This document shows positions 22,018-32,940 of a stretch of DNA of 60,000 nucleotides, one piece after another; within the stretch, counting starts at the first letter, position 1; the number at the start of each line of letters is the position of its first letter. The notes below the pieces were generated by a model. It saw nothing but the letters and a program-made list of their open reading frames with translations, ran no database searches and had not been told where the DNA came from. The position numbers and the translations under genes were made by a program. Source of the stretch: Nemertoderma westbladi (Eukaryota > Xenacoelomorpha > Nemertodermatida > Nemertodermatidae). The DNA lies in contig JAUCBJ010002942.1 of assembly GCA_032718475.1 (NCBI GenBank), forward strand, positions 1 through 60,000, given 5' to 3'.

Positions 22018-23433
22018 TGTCTGTATGGTAAAGCACTCTGTAAAGCATCTGTATGGTAAAGCATTCTGTAAAGCATCTGTATGTAAAGCACTCTGTAAAG
22101 CATCTGTATGGTAAAGCCCTCTGTAAAGCATCTGTATGTAAAGCACTCTGTAAAGCATCTGTATGGTAAAGCACTCTGTAAAGCATCTGTATGTAAAGCA
22201 CTCTGTAAAGCATCTGTATGGTAAAGCCCTCTGTAAAGCATCTGTATGTAAAGCACTCTGTAAAGCATCTGTATGGTAAAGCACTCTGTAAAGCATCTGT
22301 ATGGTAAAGCACTCTGTAAAGCATCTGTATGTAAAGCACTCTGTAAAGCATCTGTATGGTAAAGCACTCTGTAAAGCATCTGTATGGTAAAGCACTCTGT
22401 AAAGCATCTGTATGGTAAAGCACTCTGTAAAGCATCTGTATGGTAAAGCACTCTGTAAAGCATCTGTATGGTAAAGCACTCTGTAAAGCATCTGTATGGT
22501 AAAGCACTCTGTAAAGCATCTGTATGTAAAGCACTCTGTAAAGCATCTGTATGGTAAAGCACTCTGTAAAGCATCTGTATGGTAAAGCACTCTGTAAAGC
22601 ATCTGTATGTAAAGCACTCTGTAAAGCATCTGTATGGTAAAGCACTCTGTAAAGCATCTGTATGTAAAGCACTCTGTAAAGCATCTGTATGGTAAAGCAC
22701 TCTGTAAAGCATCTGTATGTAAAGCACTCTGTAAAGCATCTGTATGGTAAAGCCCTCTGTAAAGCATCTGTATGGTAAAGCACTCTGTAAAGCATCTGTA
22801 TGGTAAAGCACTCTGTAAAGCATCTGTATGGTAAAGCACTCTGTAAAGCATCTGTATGGTAAAGCACTCTGTAAAGCATCTGTATGGTAAAGCACTCTGT
22901 AAAGCATCTGTATGTAAAGCACTCTGTAAAGCATCTGTATGGTAAAGCACTCTGTAAAGCATCTGTATGTAAAGCACTCTGTAAAGCATCTGTATGGTAA
23001 AGCACTCTGTAAAGCATCTGTATGGTAAAGCACTCTGTAAAGCATCTGTATGGTAAAGCACTCTGTAAAGCATCTGTATGGTAAAGCATTCTGTAAAGCA
23101 TCTGTATGTAAAGCACTCTGTAAAGCATCTGTATGGTAAAGCACTCTGTAAAGCATCTGTATGGTAAAGCACTCTGTAAAGCATCTGTATGGTAAAGCAC
23201 TCTGTAAAGCATCTGTATGGTAAAGCACTCTGTAAAGCACTCTGTAAAGCACTCTGTAAAGCACTCTGTAAAGCACTCTGTAAAGCACTCTGTAAAGCAC
23301 TCTGTAAAGCATCTGTATGGTAAAGCACTCTGTAAAGCATCTGTATGGTAAAGCACTCTGTAAAGCATCTGTATGGTAAAGCACTCTGTAAAGCATCTGT
23401 ATGGTAAAGCACTCTGTAAAGCATCTGTATGGT
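22018..23433. repeat. 27/28-bp minisatellite, about 50 units
   Basis: The unit is GCACTCTGTAAAGCATCTGT ATGGTAAA (28 bp), or the same without one G (27 bp). A sub-array of seven 12-bp GCACTCTGTAAA half-units lies at about 23224-23308. The reverse strand has no stop codon in any frame, which creates three overlapping 460-510 codon frames that are artefacts. It starts about 340 bases past the exon D donor. Confidence 0.95.
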
Positions 23434-23717
23434 TCTCGGAATCAGTTTAAATTAATATACGAAGATAATGATAATAATAGAATCCTAAATAGACCATTAA
23501 ATTTATACGGCAAATAATTCATCAAATTCCAACCAAATTGTTCGCCATCGTCCCTGTCTTGTCTATGTATCACCCCATCCGAACACGTCCAGTAGACTCA
23601 TCTGCGGCTCGGCCAAATCCGCAGCACCGCCCTCTGGCAGAGCAGCCGGAGCAACAACTCCAAATTCTTCAACTTCATGTATTGGAAGCACTGCCCACTC
23701 AGCTCACGGCTTCCCGA
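23434..23717. other. Unassigned intronic segment left of the copia insertion
   Basis: A more GC-rich patch (about 23540-23715) contains CCGCAGCACCGCCCTCTGGCA, but neither strand gives a recognisable protein. It was a single segment with the sequence after 28571 before the copia insertion. Confidence 0.4.
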
Positions 23718-23722
23718 TCAAC
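23718..23722. repeat. Target-site duplication TCAAC, left copy
   Basis: The 5-bp TCAAC next to the copia LTR is repeated directly after the other LTR (28567-28571). Five bases is the usual duplication size for Ty1/copia integrases. Confidence 0.93.
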
Positions 23723-23897
23723 TGTTAGAATTAGAACTCATTTTAAACATTAAACTTATTGCTGTATTTTAATAACTAAACTTTACTGCTATCAGCACGT
23801 GCGCAATGCAATACATATTCACCAGTCACCAACCTAACTAACTCACAACAATACAGTAGGCACAAACTAACACAAGCATAATACTGCAGTACTCACA
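23723..23897 (-). repeat. copia 3' LTR (175 bp)
   Basis: Read on the minus strand it begins TGTGAGTACTGCAG and ends TCTAACA. It matches the 28392-28566 copy base for base as far as I can read. Confidence 0.95.
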
Positions 23898-23909
23898 ATC
23901 TCCCCTCAT
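23898..23909 (-). other. copia polypurine tract
   Basis: On the minus strand AATGAGGGGAGAT abuts the 3' LTR, the position where plus-strand DNA synthesis is primed in LTR retrotransposons. Confidence 0.8.
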
Positions 23910-23977
23910 TTTTTTAAATTAAAGTTTGTTGTAATAATTGTTGCATAAAATCATAGTTTGTATAAAATCAGTTATTG

Positions 23978-24688
23978 TTACATATAGTTTTCTTTGATCT
24001 CGAACTTCTTTCTCACATCCTTCTTTGTTAAACAATCAGCCAATTGGTTAGTTCCTGCAACCAATTTAAATGACACGCGACCAAGTTCGAATAGTTCTCT
24101 TAGTATTCCCATTTCGATCATTAAACGCTTATCACAGAGTACATTAGTGGTTTGAATTGCGGTATGTAATGATTTGTTGTCGGTGTAACAAATTATCGGT
24201 ATAGAAACATCAATAATGTTTTCAATAATTTTCGATAAGAAAATTGCCTCCTCAACACCGTCTACACATGCCAAGGTTTCTGCAGCTAATGTAGATTTAA
24301 CAACCCGTCGAACTTTAGCAGATTTCCATGTCAATAAACCATTCAACTGAACCTCTCCAAATGGATATGATGATTGGGTGGAACAGTTGCTTGTTTCTTG
24401 ACCATTGTTTACTGTAGCTAAAAATATCATATATCCACCTTGAGAAGAGAAACCAACTGCATTACCAAGTGAAGCATCTGTAAATACTGCTAATGCTGCA
24501 CTTGAAGGTTTAAAGTAGGTAGTATCAAATTGCAGACCAGCAGCTAATGATTGTTTGGCTTTACGAATTACCTTATTGAGGTACTTAGCATCACCAACTA
24601 TAGGATGCTTTGCCTGTGAACTTAGATAAGAAGCATCAAAACTTAAATCAGGGCGACTTTGATTGGCAAGCCATGATATAGCTCCTAC
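23978..24688 (-). pseudogene. copia pol, RNase H part (after an in-frame TGA)
   Basis: This segment is in the same frame as the RT segment upstream in the element but is separated from it by one TGA (24689-24691). The remaining coding part runs to a stop at 23978. It contains the copia RNase H landmarks VFTDASLG (first Asp), ETLACVDGVEEA (Glu), CYTDNKSL (Asp) and ADCLTK near the end. Without readthrough this element copy cannot make a complete polyprotein, although a related intact copy could supply proteins. Confidence 0.85.
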
Positions 24689-26644
24689 TCATGTTCGATA
24701 ATCAGAGATTTCATTTGATGTTAATGGTCTATCAACTTCAGCATATTGCGAGATTGGAAGTTCTGTTAGAAGCTGAGCGTATCGAAATTGACTAATTTCA
24801 ATTTCATGATCGGTTTGTTTTACATCAATACCAAGATATTTAAAAGCCAGTGCTGCTGTTGAACGAATTTCAAATATACTACATATTTTCGCAACAATAT
24901 TGTTCTTGAAGTATGAGTTACCTCCCCACAGGATATCATCAACATGAATGCATAACAACCCCTGAATTTCTCCATCTTTCTTATAATAAAACAAAGCTGG
25001 ATCCTCGGGACAAGCAGTCAATCCTAAATTCGTTAAGGTCCCCCGAAGTTTCATATACCATGCTCGTGGGGCATCATTTAGACCATACACAGTTTTCATT
25101 AACTGCCAAACTCCATCTACCATAGCCTCTGGTGGTGGCTTCACGAATATTTCACGATCGATGGTGAAACCCTGTAAGAAAGCACACTTAATGTCGAGAC
25201 TATTTATTGTCCAACCGTATGATGAAATCAGAAACAACACGAGACGAATATTATCTTTATTACATGTAGGCGAATCTGTTCGACCACCAAACTGTTCTTC
25301 AAATCCCCGAACCACAAGGCGGGCTTTGACAACATCATTGCCATTAACAACTTTCTCTGTAATGACCCAGCGTGTAGACACAAGAGACTGACCAGAATAT
25401 GGAACAACTTTCACAACACCTTGTTCCTTCCATGTACTTAACTCCTTTTCTTTAGCATCTTTCAATCCTGAAGTTACCGTAATCATTACCTCTTCATCAT
25501 CAGGAACAATTTCATAATCCGAAACTTCATCTAGATTCACCCAAGATTTACCACTAGGCAATTCAATATTCCAACAGTTCCTATATTTACCACTTGCCTT
25601 ACCAGCTCGACTTAATATTCTTCCACAAATAACATTATCAGAATCGGTGTATTTAATACGTTGCCCAGCTTTAACATTACTATTTGCAACAATAGACACC
25701 CATGGTTGTTTTCCACTTTCGGTTTCATTTGAACTATTATTAGTAGGCAACGTCATGTCATTATGATCATTGGCATTGCCGATATCATTGTCATCATCAT
25801 CACTATCATCAACAGATCTTCGCACAACATCACCATTATTAGAGTTTCGGACAATGCTTCCATCGCCATTATTTTTAACAACACTGTCATGTACATCATT
25901 TGTCAATCGTTCATTTGAATTATTGACTAAGCAAATTCGAGTTTTATGTACTCGAACTATAAACCCACCATGTCTCACATAAACACTTTGACCCTCAGAA
26001 CCTATCACAACTCCAGGTCCCTTCCATTCTTTGTGACCTTCTCGCTTGTAAAATACACGATCCCCATTTTCACACTGAAACTCAACCGCTCTAACATTAT
26101 GCTTAAGTGCACGGCGCAATCTACTACTAGACTCATTTGCAATAAATTGTCTACGGGCCACATGCATCGCATTTAGGTTGTCTGCCACTACCTCACTCGT
26201 TGTCTTACCCTCCAAAGCAGCTATAGAACTATTCTCTAAAATTGGAATTTTTGGATTGAGTCCAATAGCAACCTGGCTCGGTGAGAAACCATGCACATTA
26301 GTCAAACTGTTTCGTGCAGCAACAGCCCAAGCAACAGCAATATTGAGATTTACATGACAATCTTGCATTATTTTAAGTACATCATCACCCAATACTGCAT
26401 TCTGACGTTCACAGACTCCATTACTGAAAGGGGATTCTGCCGCAGTTGGTAATATCTCAATATTACAGTTATCAGCCATACTAACAAATTCGTCATTATA
26501 AAATTCTCCACCGTTGTCAGCCAAGACTTTATTTGGAACACCAAAATTTGAAATCCATCCAGTAAACATCCCTTGAATAACAGATTCAGGCTTTTTATTT
26601 GATAAAACCGCAGCTGCACGGTAACGTGTTGCTAAATCCACCAT
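24689..26644 (-). pseudogene. copia pol, integrase core plus reverse transcriptase
   Basis: The frame opens at the integrase core. Its three catalytic acidic residues are visible: Asp in MVDLATRY, Asp in LADNGGEF and Glu in NGVCERQNAV. A variable linker rich in Asn and Asp follows, then the copia RT domain with VKARLVVRGF, CAFLQG, VYGLNDAPRAWY and the active-site box IHVDDILWG (His in place of the usual Tyr). It ends at TGA 24689-24691, just after the RT. The upstream gag-protease segment is in another frame, joined through a small indel around 26650-26690. Apart from this indel and the terminal stop the sequence looks intact. Confidence 0.9.
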
Positions 26645-28419
26645 ATGTAAAATAGGATGACCTGACCAGTTATAAATTTTAGATCAATAGCTAATCCTTC
26701 ATTGAATGTTGTTGCTAATGGTTGACAAACAACTGGACGAGGTGGTGCTCTACGGATTCGCTTACAAACTTCGCAATTATCTCTCACACAATGTAAGGCT
26801 TGTTCTAATTCCGAGCTCCAACACTCAGCACGCTTGAGTAAAGTGATAATACGTTTTGTGTCTGCATGTGCAAACTGTCTATGCAGCTTCAATGCAATAT
26901 GTTTAACATCAGAATTCACATTTGATATTTGTTCGAGAAAATATGCCACATTTGAAGAACAATTAGGTGCAATATGTATACAAATATGCCCTGCTCTATT
27001 CCGAACTGGAGTGATTTCTTTACCCAACATGGTGATTGTTCCCTTTTCAAAATTCATATGTGTGCGAGCCTTTTGCATTGACTGTTTGCTTAATAACAAA
27101 GGAATATCACAATTCACGACTTCTGTAGAAATGAATATATTTTCATTTGCAATACATGCTGGAATTTTTACATTTTTTATCGAAGCTACTGATTCTCCAG
27201 AACCAAATCGAAATTGTACTGAAGAATCCTTTTCAACAATGCGTTCTCTCTGCTCAGATGTTAGACTATCCAAGTAGCAGCTGTACCAAGTTGTACCACA
27301 CACAGTACGACTGCAACCAGAATCCAATATCGCAAATCCCAATTCCTCAGCTACAAAATCTTCTTTATCCTCCCCAGTAAACAAAGTAATGTGAACCTCC
27401 TCGTGCTCGTACTCACCATCATCTACCTCTGTATTATAAACCCGTGTAACTTCTGGACAATCTCTCCTTAAATGAAACCTTGAACCGCACACAAAACAAC
27501 CAGGATCAAAGTTTCCATTCCCTGAAAGACGATTTGTTGACGAAGTTGTGTTATTACTACCACCAAACTGCCGTCCAGGAACATTCCACTGCCGAAATGA
27601 ACCAGCTACTCCCCCACCACGCATCTGACTGTTGGTATTAAACTGACCAGTTGGACGGCCAAATCTATTACGTGGAATTCCCCCAAGTGCTCCGCGAAAA
27701 TATCCGGACCCACCACCACCGTACTGCTGGCTAAATCCTCCTCGACGATATCCCGATTGCCCATAAAAAACTTCCGACATATCCGAGTGTTCATCGCCAC
27801 CAACCGCTTCATTAACTTCTTCGAGTTTAATAATAGAGTCACCAACTTCCACCGGCGTTTTTGTTCGTTGATTCGCCAAACGCTTTAAAGTTTCACGCAT
27901 CGCATCGTAGGTGAACCTATTTACCGTAGCCCTCACGAGTTGTTCCATTGGTTTCTCGAGATTACAACCCTTCAAAAGGCGATACGCCAGAACACCCTGT
28001 GGTAAGTGCATGTTATGTCCTCGAACTTTCGCATACAGATTGTCAAACTGAATCAAATAGTCATCCAGTTTATCATTCGGTTTACGCAAATAGCTCTCAA
28101 AATTCTCGTAGGCTTCGAACGCCCTTTCATCCTCACTTTTTAAATACAACTTGTCCAACAGTTCGAGAACTTCTTGAAAACCAGTAACTGATGTTAATAT
28201 ATCTTGCTCGATCTCCATTGCTGCAACTTTCGCTTTTCCCGTAAGCGATAAAACTAGTGCTGAACCCAATTGATTCTGTTTCAATGACGTTACAGTCTTC
28301 CACAAAGCAACCTCTTTCTTCCATGTGCTATAATTTGCTGTATCTAATACCGGTGGAACTTTCAAAGAATCAGCCGACGCTCTGCTACCAATGTTAGAAT
28401 TAGAACTCATTTTAAACAT
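26632..28419 (-). pseudogene. copia gag, protease and integrase N-terminus
   Basis: A 595-codon frame starts at ATG 28419, inside the 5' LTR. Regions in order: a helical gag region (about 1-210); a Gly/Arg-rich stretch (220-300); a CCHC zinc knuckle at about 306-320 (CFVCGSRFHLRRDC); a protease with DSG at about 366 (FAILDSGCSRTVCG); and the integrase HHCC zinc domain (H and H in LKLHRQFAHADT, C and C in CEVCKRI). Shortly after NEGLAIDLKF the frame is lost and ends with a foreign tail at 26632. The frame shift separates it from the integrase core. Confidence 0.9.
28379..28390 (-). other. copia primer-binding site, initiator Met tRNA type
   Basis: TGGTAGCAGAGC on the minus strand starts one base after the 5' LTR. 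TGGTAGCAGAG is complementary to the 3' end of animal initiator methionine tRNA (…CTCTGCTACCA), the usual copia primer. It lies inside the gag reading frame and encodes part of IGSRA. Confidence 0.85.
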
Positions 28420-28566
28420 TAAACTTATTGCTGTATTTTAATAACTAAACTTTACTGCTATCAGCACGTGCGCAATGCAATACATATTCACCAGTCACCA
28501 ACCTAACTAACTCACAACAATACAGTAGGCACAAACTAACACAAGCATAATACTGCAGTACTCACA
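28392..28566 (-). repeat. copia 5' LTR (175 bp) containing the gag start codon
   Basis: This is identical to the 3' LTR. The first ATG of the gag frame (28417-28419) lies 27 bases from its inner end, and a second ATG follows at 28410. The coding sequence therefore spans the LTR edge, as known for yeast Ty1. Confidence 0.95.
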
Positions 28567-28571
28567 TCAAC
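28567..28571. repeat. Target-site duplication TCAAC, right copy
   Basis: This matches 23718-23722 across the copia element. Confidence 0.93.
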
Positions 28572-28943
28572 TACCGACTAAGCCAGTTAGTCAGACGAAA
28601 CCAATAGATTCATTCAATCGACCTTCTTTCAAACCAATAGAATCAACTCATGTTCACTTCACTTATGTTTCTCCTTGTTTCTGCCACAAACGCTGCATGT
28701 ACAATATTTGTATTTTAATATAAAAATATTGGAAAAAGTATAACAACCCCAGGTTCTCTGGAACTCTTAAGGTTTTCCTGAAAATGTAGGGTCTTCCAGT
28801 GAATTTGAAAAGTTTCCATTATTTTTCGGGCCAATGGAAAACATTTTGCATGCGGAAATTAAAAAAAAATACCCGTGCTTCTAGCAAAAAATGTAATTGG
28901 AATTGTTTTTGGAATTGGAGTTGTTTTGTTATGTAATTCTTCG
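28572..28943. other. Intronic non-coding DNA, nothing recognised
   Basis: This is AT-rich sequence between the copia insertion and the next minisatellite, without coding signal or recognised repeat. Confidence 0.45.
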
Positions 28944-29834
28944 TTGTGTACACACCATTTCATGGTGTGTTGTGTGTGTACACACCATTTCATGGTGTGT
29001 TGTGTGTGTACACACCATTTCATGGTGTGTTGTGTGTGTATACACGATTTCATGGACGTTGTGTACACTAGTACACCATTTCATGGTGTGCTGTGTGTGT
29101 ACACACCATTTCATGGTGTGTTGTGTGTGTATACACGATTTCATGGACGTTGTGTACACTAGTACACCATTTCATGGTGTGTTGTGTGTGTACACACCAT
29201 TTCATGGTGTGTTGTGTGTGTACACACCATTTCACGTAGTGTTGTGTGTGTATACACGATTTCATGGACGTTGTGTACACTAGTACACCATTTCATGGTG
29301 TGTTGTGTGTGTACACACCATTTCATGGTGTGTTGTGTGTGTATACACCATTTCATGGTGTGTTGTTTGTGTGCACACCATTTCATGGACGTTGTGTACA
29401 CTAGTACAAGATTTCATGGTGTGTTGTGTGTGTACACACCATTTCATGGTGTGTTGTGTGTGTGTATACACCATTTCATGGTGTGTTGTGTGTGTGCACA
29501 CCATTTCATGGACGTTGTGTACACTAGTACACGATTTCATGGTGTGTTGTGTGTGTACACACCATTTCATGGTGTGTTGTGTGTGTATACACCATTTCAT
29601 GGTGTGTTGTGTGTGTGCACACCATTTCATGGACGTTGTGTACACTAGTACACGATTTCATGGTGTGTTGTGTGTGTACACACCATTTCATGGTGTGTTG
29701 TGTGTGTATACACCATTTCATGGTGTGTTGTGTGTGTGCACACCATTTCATGGACGTTGTGTACACTAGTACACGATTTCATGGTGTGTTGTGTGTGTAC
29801 ACACCATTTCATGGTGTGTTGTGTGTGTACACAC
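28944..29834 (+). repeat. 30-bp TACACACCATTTCATGGTGTG minisatellite
   Basis: Units contain the palindrome CACACCATTTCATGGTGTG followed by TTGTGTGTG. Every third or fourth unit is a variant, CATGGACGTTGTGTACACTAG, so a 121-bp higher-order unit is also visible. The array is interrupted after 29834 by an insertion; its continuation appears at 32018-32054 and 32670-32726. Confidence 0.93.
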
Positions 29835-32017
29835 TGTTACGGTATATGGCGCTGTACCTACATTATGTAATATATTAGTCCGTTATACTGTACATATATT
29901 AGTCCATCATACAGTATAATATGTTAGTCCATTATATAGTATCATATATTAGTCCGTGATGCAGTATAATTATTTAGATAAGACATAACGCGCAATGATA
30001 TTTAGATAAGGAAAATAAAACGCCCATATATTTTGAACTCATCCATTTTATAGTATGTAGCCCTACCTATGTAATTTTGTAATAGGATATAAGTAGATAG
30101 TTCCAGGGTAGCAAGTTCTTGTTGGACCCTGGATATGGGCTTGCTGTTATTAGCCTTGATGGGGCTAGCTACTGGTTTTAATTTTCTCTATAATTGCGCT
30201 AAATTAACCTTTGTGCATGATATTATTAGTACCGCCAAATTAAGCATCGGGAAAATTACCTTATATGGTAACGATCCGGCTCTCTCTTCACAATCCGGCT
30301 CTCTTATTGGCCTAACTGCTTCCAGGTTGGTCTAATGATAGCTCGGATTGGGGAGCCAATGAGAGATCGATTGCATCACCCTTCTCAAATCACCTATAAA
30401 TTGGCGTTTTGCCGGTGTGTCTGTATGCCATATACCCTGCCATACTCCACACCACACCCTACCTTACTCCTCACTTCAGTTACCCTTAGTGTTCAACTAT
30501 TATTTGATGCTTAGTTTTTTGTGTAAATTACTGTCCTTTTGATTTTCTTGCAATGATTCGCTAATTTGCAATTTCTGTTGATTCTTGTTTGTGTTTCTCA
30601 ATCAATCCCAACGATTACTGTTAATTACAAATTGGAACTATGATTTCTACCCTTTAGTAAATGGTTCAATGTGATTCTTTTCGACACAATAATCCTACGG
30701 GATTTCTTAGACTGTCAGACTGAGATTTGCATGTGCCGCTACGGTAGCTATTCATTCTGATGGAGGGCTAGGTTACCGGTAAGCGCGGCGGGCGCATTGG
30801 GGGGTTAGCGACGAAGGGGGCGCGGAGGATTCAAAGGCGAGCAACATTGGTGGGAGTACTATTGCGGGTGCAAGTTTGCGGCGTAGAGCGGGTCAGGTGC
30901 GCCGGTACAGTAATTAGGGGCTGATGATCCAGATTTTGTCTCTATTTTGTAGTATTAGGGGGACAGGAATTGGGTTAGTTAGGAAGCCTAGACGTAGCCG
31001 GGAGAGATCTGCGTGCTTTACGTTGCGAATTGCGAGCTAAACTGTAGACTATGTCGCAAGCTACGTGCGAACTGTAGGTTGCGAATTGCTATCTGACTGT
31101 TGATTGCGAATTGTGCGTTAAGAACTAAAATTGGTAAGTATAAACTATAGATTGTTACTCTGATTGGTGTGTTACTAAAGTGTGCCTAATAAATCACGAA
31201 TGCTTGGATAGGCGCTCTTTTCCCTTTGATTGATTTCTATTTCTTAGTTTACTGTAATAATACGGTAATTTAGGCTGTTGCTAGTGTGACCCGTTGCGTA
31301 ATAATTTAGAATTGCGCATTCTGGAATACTTAGTAATTAGTGCGCTGTTACATATTTGTGACTGTAATTATTTAGTAAAATTAAGAATTTGTACGCAGCA
31401 TAGCGGAGGGTAGTTAAGGTATTAATTTAGAGTACCGTACACTATTCACGCTGGGCGGTTATTTGAATTACTGTAGCGGACATAATTCACATCGTAGTAT
31501 ACAGTATATAGCGCGCATCAGTAAATTGCTGGTCTAAAGCCAGCCGCAGGTAAGTTTGAGTCCCGAAATAAACACTGTACCGATTTTGATTATTTAAATA
31601 TTCTCACATTCACACATTCCGTTAGGGAACCCCAGTTTTGCGATTGGACGCGATTAACGCGTTTTACAGTAAGATTAGGCTAAGAATATACTCTGAGTGT
31701 AAAGTCTCTCACACTCGTTTTAAGTCAGCTTAGGGAGCCGATTCGGGTTTATTGTTTTTGTTATTCCCGCTTGGCTCATATATTCGAACAGTTAGCTTTC
31801 TATCGAGCGATCGGTAGAGAAAGGAACAAGCGATTAGCAGGAGCCGTAGAAAATTAGGAAATATATTAGCGGACGGCAGGTTAGCGCCATCCAACGGTAA
31901 GTAGCGGTTTTGTATTTAGCAGCCCTACATTAGCAATAATACGCTCCTGATTGCCCTGCCTGATAAATAGAGCAGTTTTGTGTCTTTATTGGTTAGGCCG
32001 GGGTAGTTTGTTTAACA
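29835..32017 (+). mobile_element. Probable solo LTR or non-autonomous LTR element inserted in the 30-bp array
   Basis: A 2.18 kb foreign segment splits the 30-bp array. It begins TGTTACGG and ends TTTAACA (TG...CA with short inverted TGTTA/TAACA termini) and is flanked by CACAC on both sides (29830-29834 and 32018-32022), consistent with a 5-bp target duplication. Because the array itself is rich in CACAC, that duplication is only suggestive. A TATA-like CCTATAAATTGG (about 30400) and an AATAAA (about 31187) lie inside, as in a promoter-bearing LTR. No internal protein or internal repeat was found, so a long solo LTR is the simplest reading. Orientation is inferred from these signals. Confidence 0.6.
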
Positions 32018-32054
32018 CACACCATTTCATGGACGTTGTGTACACTAGTACACG
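32018..32054 (+). repeat. Remnant of the 30-bp minisatellite between two insertions
   Basis: CACACCATTTCATGG ACGTTGTGTACACTAG is the same variant unit as at 29048-29090. It shows that the sequences on either side are separate insertions into one array. Confidence 0.85.
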
Positions 32055-32669
32055 TTCGTGGGGACTTCGCGCAGCACGTAGTCGCCAAGCCTTGGCATAC
32101 GGTTCATATAGAGCAAATGGGGCATGTCTAGTTTGGACCCAATATCCCATGCTATAAATGTATTCATTCGATATACAATCATATGTTAATCCGCTAGGTG
32201 GTGTCAAATTGTTATTCTGCAATTTCGTACTTACCAGTGCAGCACTGTACAGCAGTACCGTACCGGTAGGCCTATGTCATTACTTCTGAGTCTCTAGCGG
32301 ATCCCCAATTAAATGTCTTAACTTTTCAATTTAGTAAAAGATAGACTTCATGATTCTCTACAGGCCACCAAAATTTCAGCTCAGGAAAATGAGGCCTTCC
32401 CGAGAAATTTAACATTTTCTAAAAACTACATAATCTGTCGTAGCTGACGTCAGACTGCATGATTTTTCACCAAACTTTACAAACTTTCTAAACTTTCTCT
32501 CTACTACTTACCTACTAAGTTTGGTTCAATTCCGAACCAGCGATGCAGAGAAATTCGCGTTCAAACATTTCCCAGACAGACGGACGGACGGACAGACAGA
32601 CAGACGGACATGCCCCATTTGCCCTATATGAACCGTATGCCAAGGCTCGCCGACTACGTGTCTCGCCCC
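32055..32669. mobile_element. Terminal-inverted-repeat element of about 615 bp (MITE-like)
   Basis: The ends are imperfect inverted repeats of about 65 bp. The left arm reads CACGTAGTCGCCAAGCCTTG then GCATACGGTTCATATAGAGC; the right arm gives the reverse complement with a few changes. Both arms end in GGGGCATGT/ACATGCCCC on the inside. ACACG flanks both sides (32050-32054, 32670-32674). The middle holds a GGACGGACAGACAGACAG run and no coding frame. It is probably a non-autonomous DNA transposon; the superfamily is unclear. Confidence 0.75.
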
Positions 32670-32726
32670 ACACGATTTCATGGTGTGTTGTGTGTGTGTT
32701 TACACACCATTTCATGGTGTGTATTA
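32670..32726 (+). repeat. Right end of the 30-bp minisatellite
   Basis: ACACGATTTCATGGTGTG and one more unit follow the terminal-inverted-repeat element and end about 100 bases before exon E. Confidence 0.85.
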
Positions 32727-32827
32727 TTTTTGGCATATTGTCAAAAGTACTTTAAACGGATTTATTAAACGGATTTATTAACAAAGGTAATTTTGAAAAT
32801 GCAAAATATATTAAATTAATATTTCAG

Positions 32828-32934
32828 AGCAAAATGAGATGATTCAATCCCTGGAAGGAAAAATTCGAAATAAGGAGAATGAAATACGGAGAATTCGCGA
32901 CGATGAAGATAATAGACTGAAAATATTGCAGCAG
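32828..32934 (+). CDS. Coiled-coil protein gene, internal exon E
   Basis: This 107-bp exon is bounded by TTAATATTTCAG and GCAGCAG|GTTAAG. Its first two bases complete the split Glu codon from exon D, and it ends in phase 0. It encodes 35 further coiled-coil residues (EMIQSLEGKIRNKENEIRRI and so on to LKILQQ). The intron that follows (32935-36369) is filled by a 22-bp array starting within about 6 bases of the donor. Confidence 0.8.
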
Positions 32935-32940
32935 GTTAAG

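Larger units (their letters stand above)
23723..28566 (-). mobile_element. Ty1/copia retrotransposon, full length, very young
   Basis: The element is 4.84 kb on the minus strand. It has two 175-bp LTRs that look identical by eye (TG...CA ends), a 5-bp target duplication, a primer-binding site matching initiator Met tRNA, a polypurine tract, and gag-protease-integrase-RT-RNase H in copia order. Only two breaks are visible: a frameshift near the start of the integrase core and one in-frame TGA before the RNase H part. Identical LTRs imply insertion too recent for differences to accumulate. It lies antisense within the 11 kb intron of the coiled-coil gene. Confidence 0.95.

Noticed and set aside
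21867-23424. Three overlapping minus-strand frames of 466-509 codons
   Set aside because: The 28-bp unit has no stop codon in any reverse frame, so all three frames are open. This is a property of the repeat, not coding.
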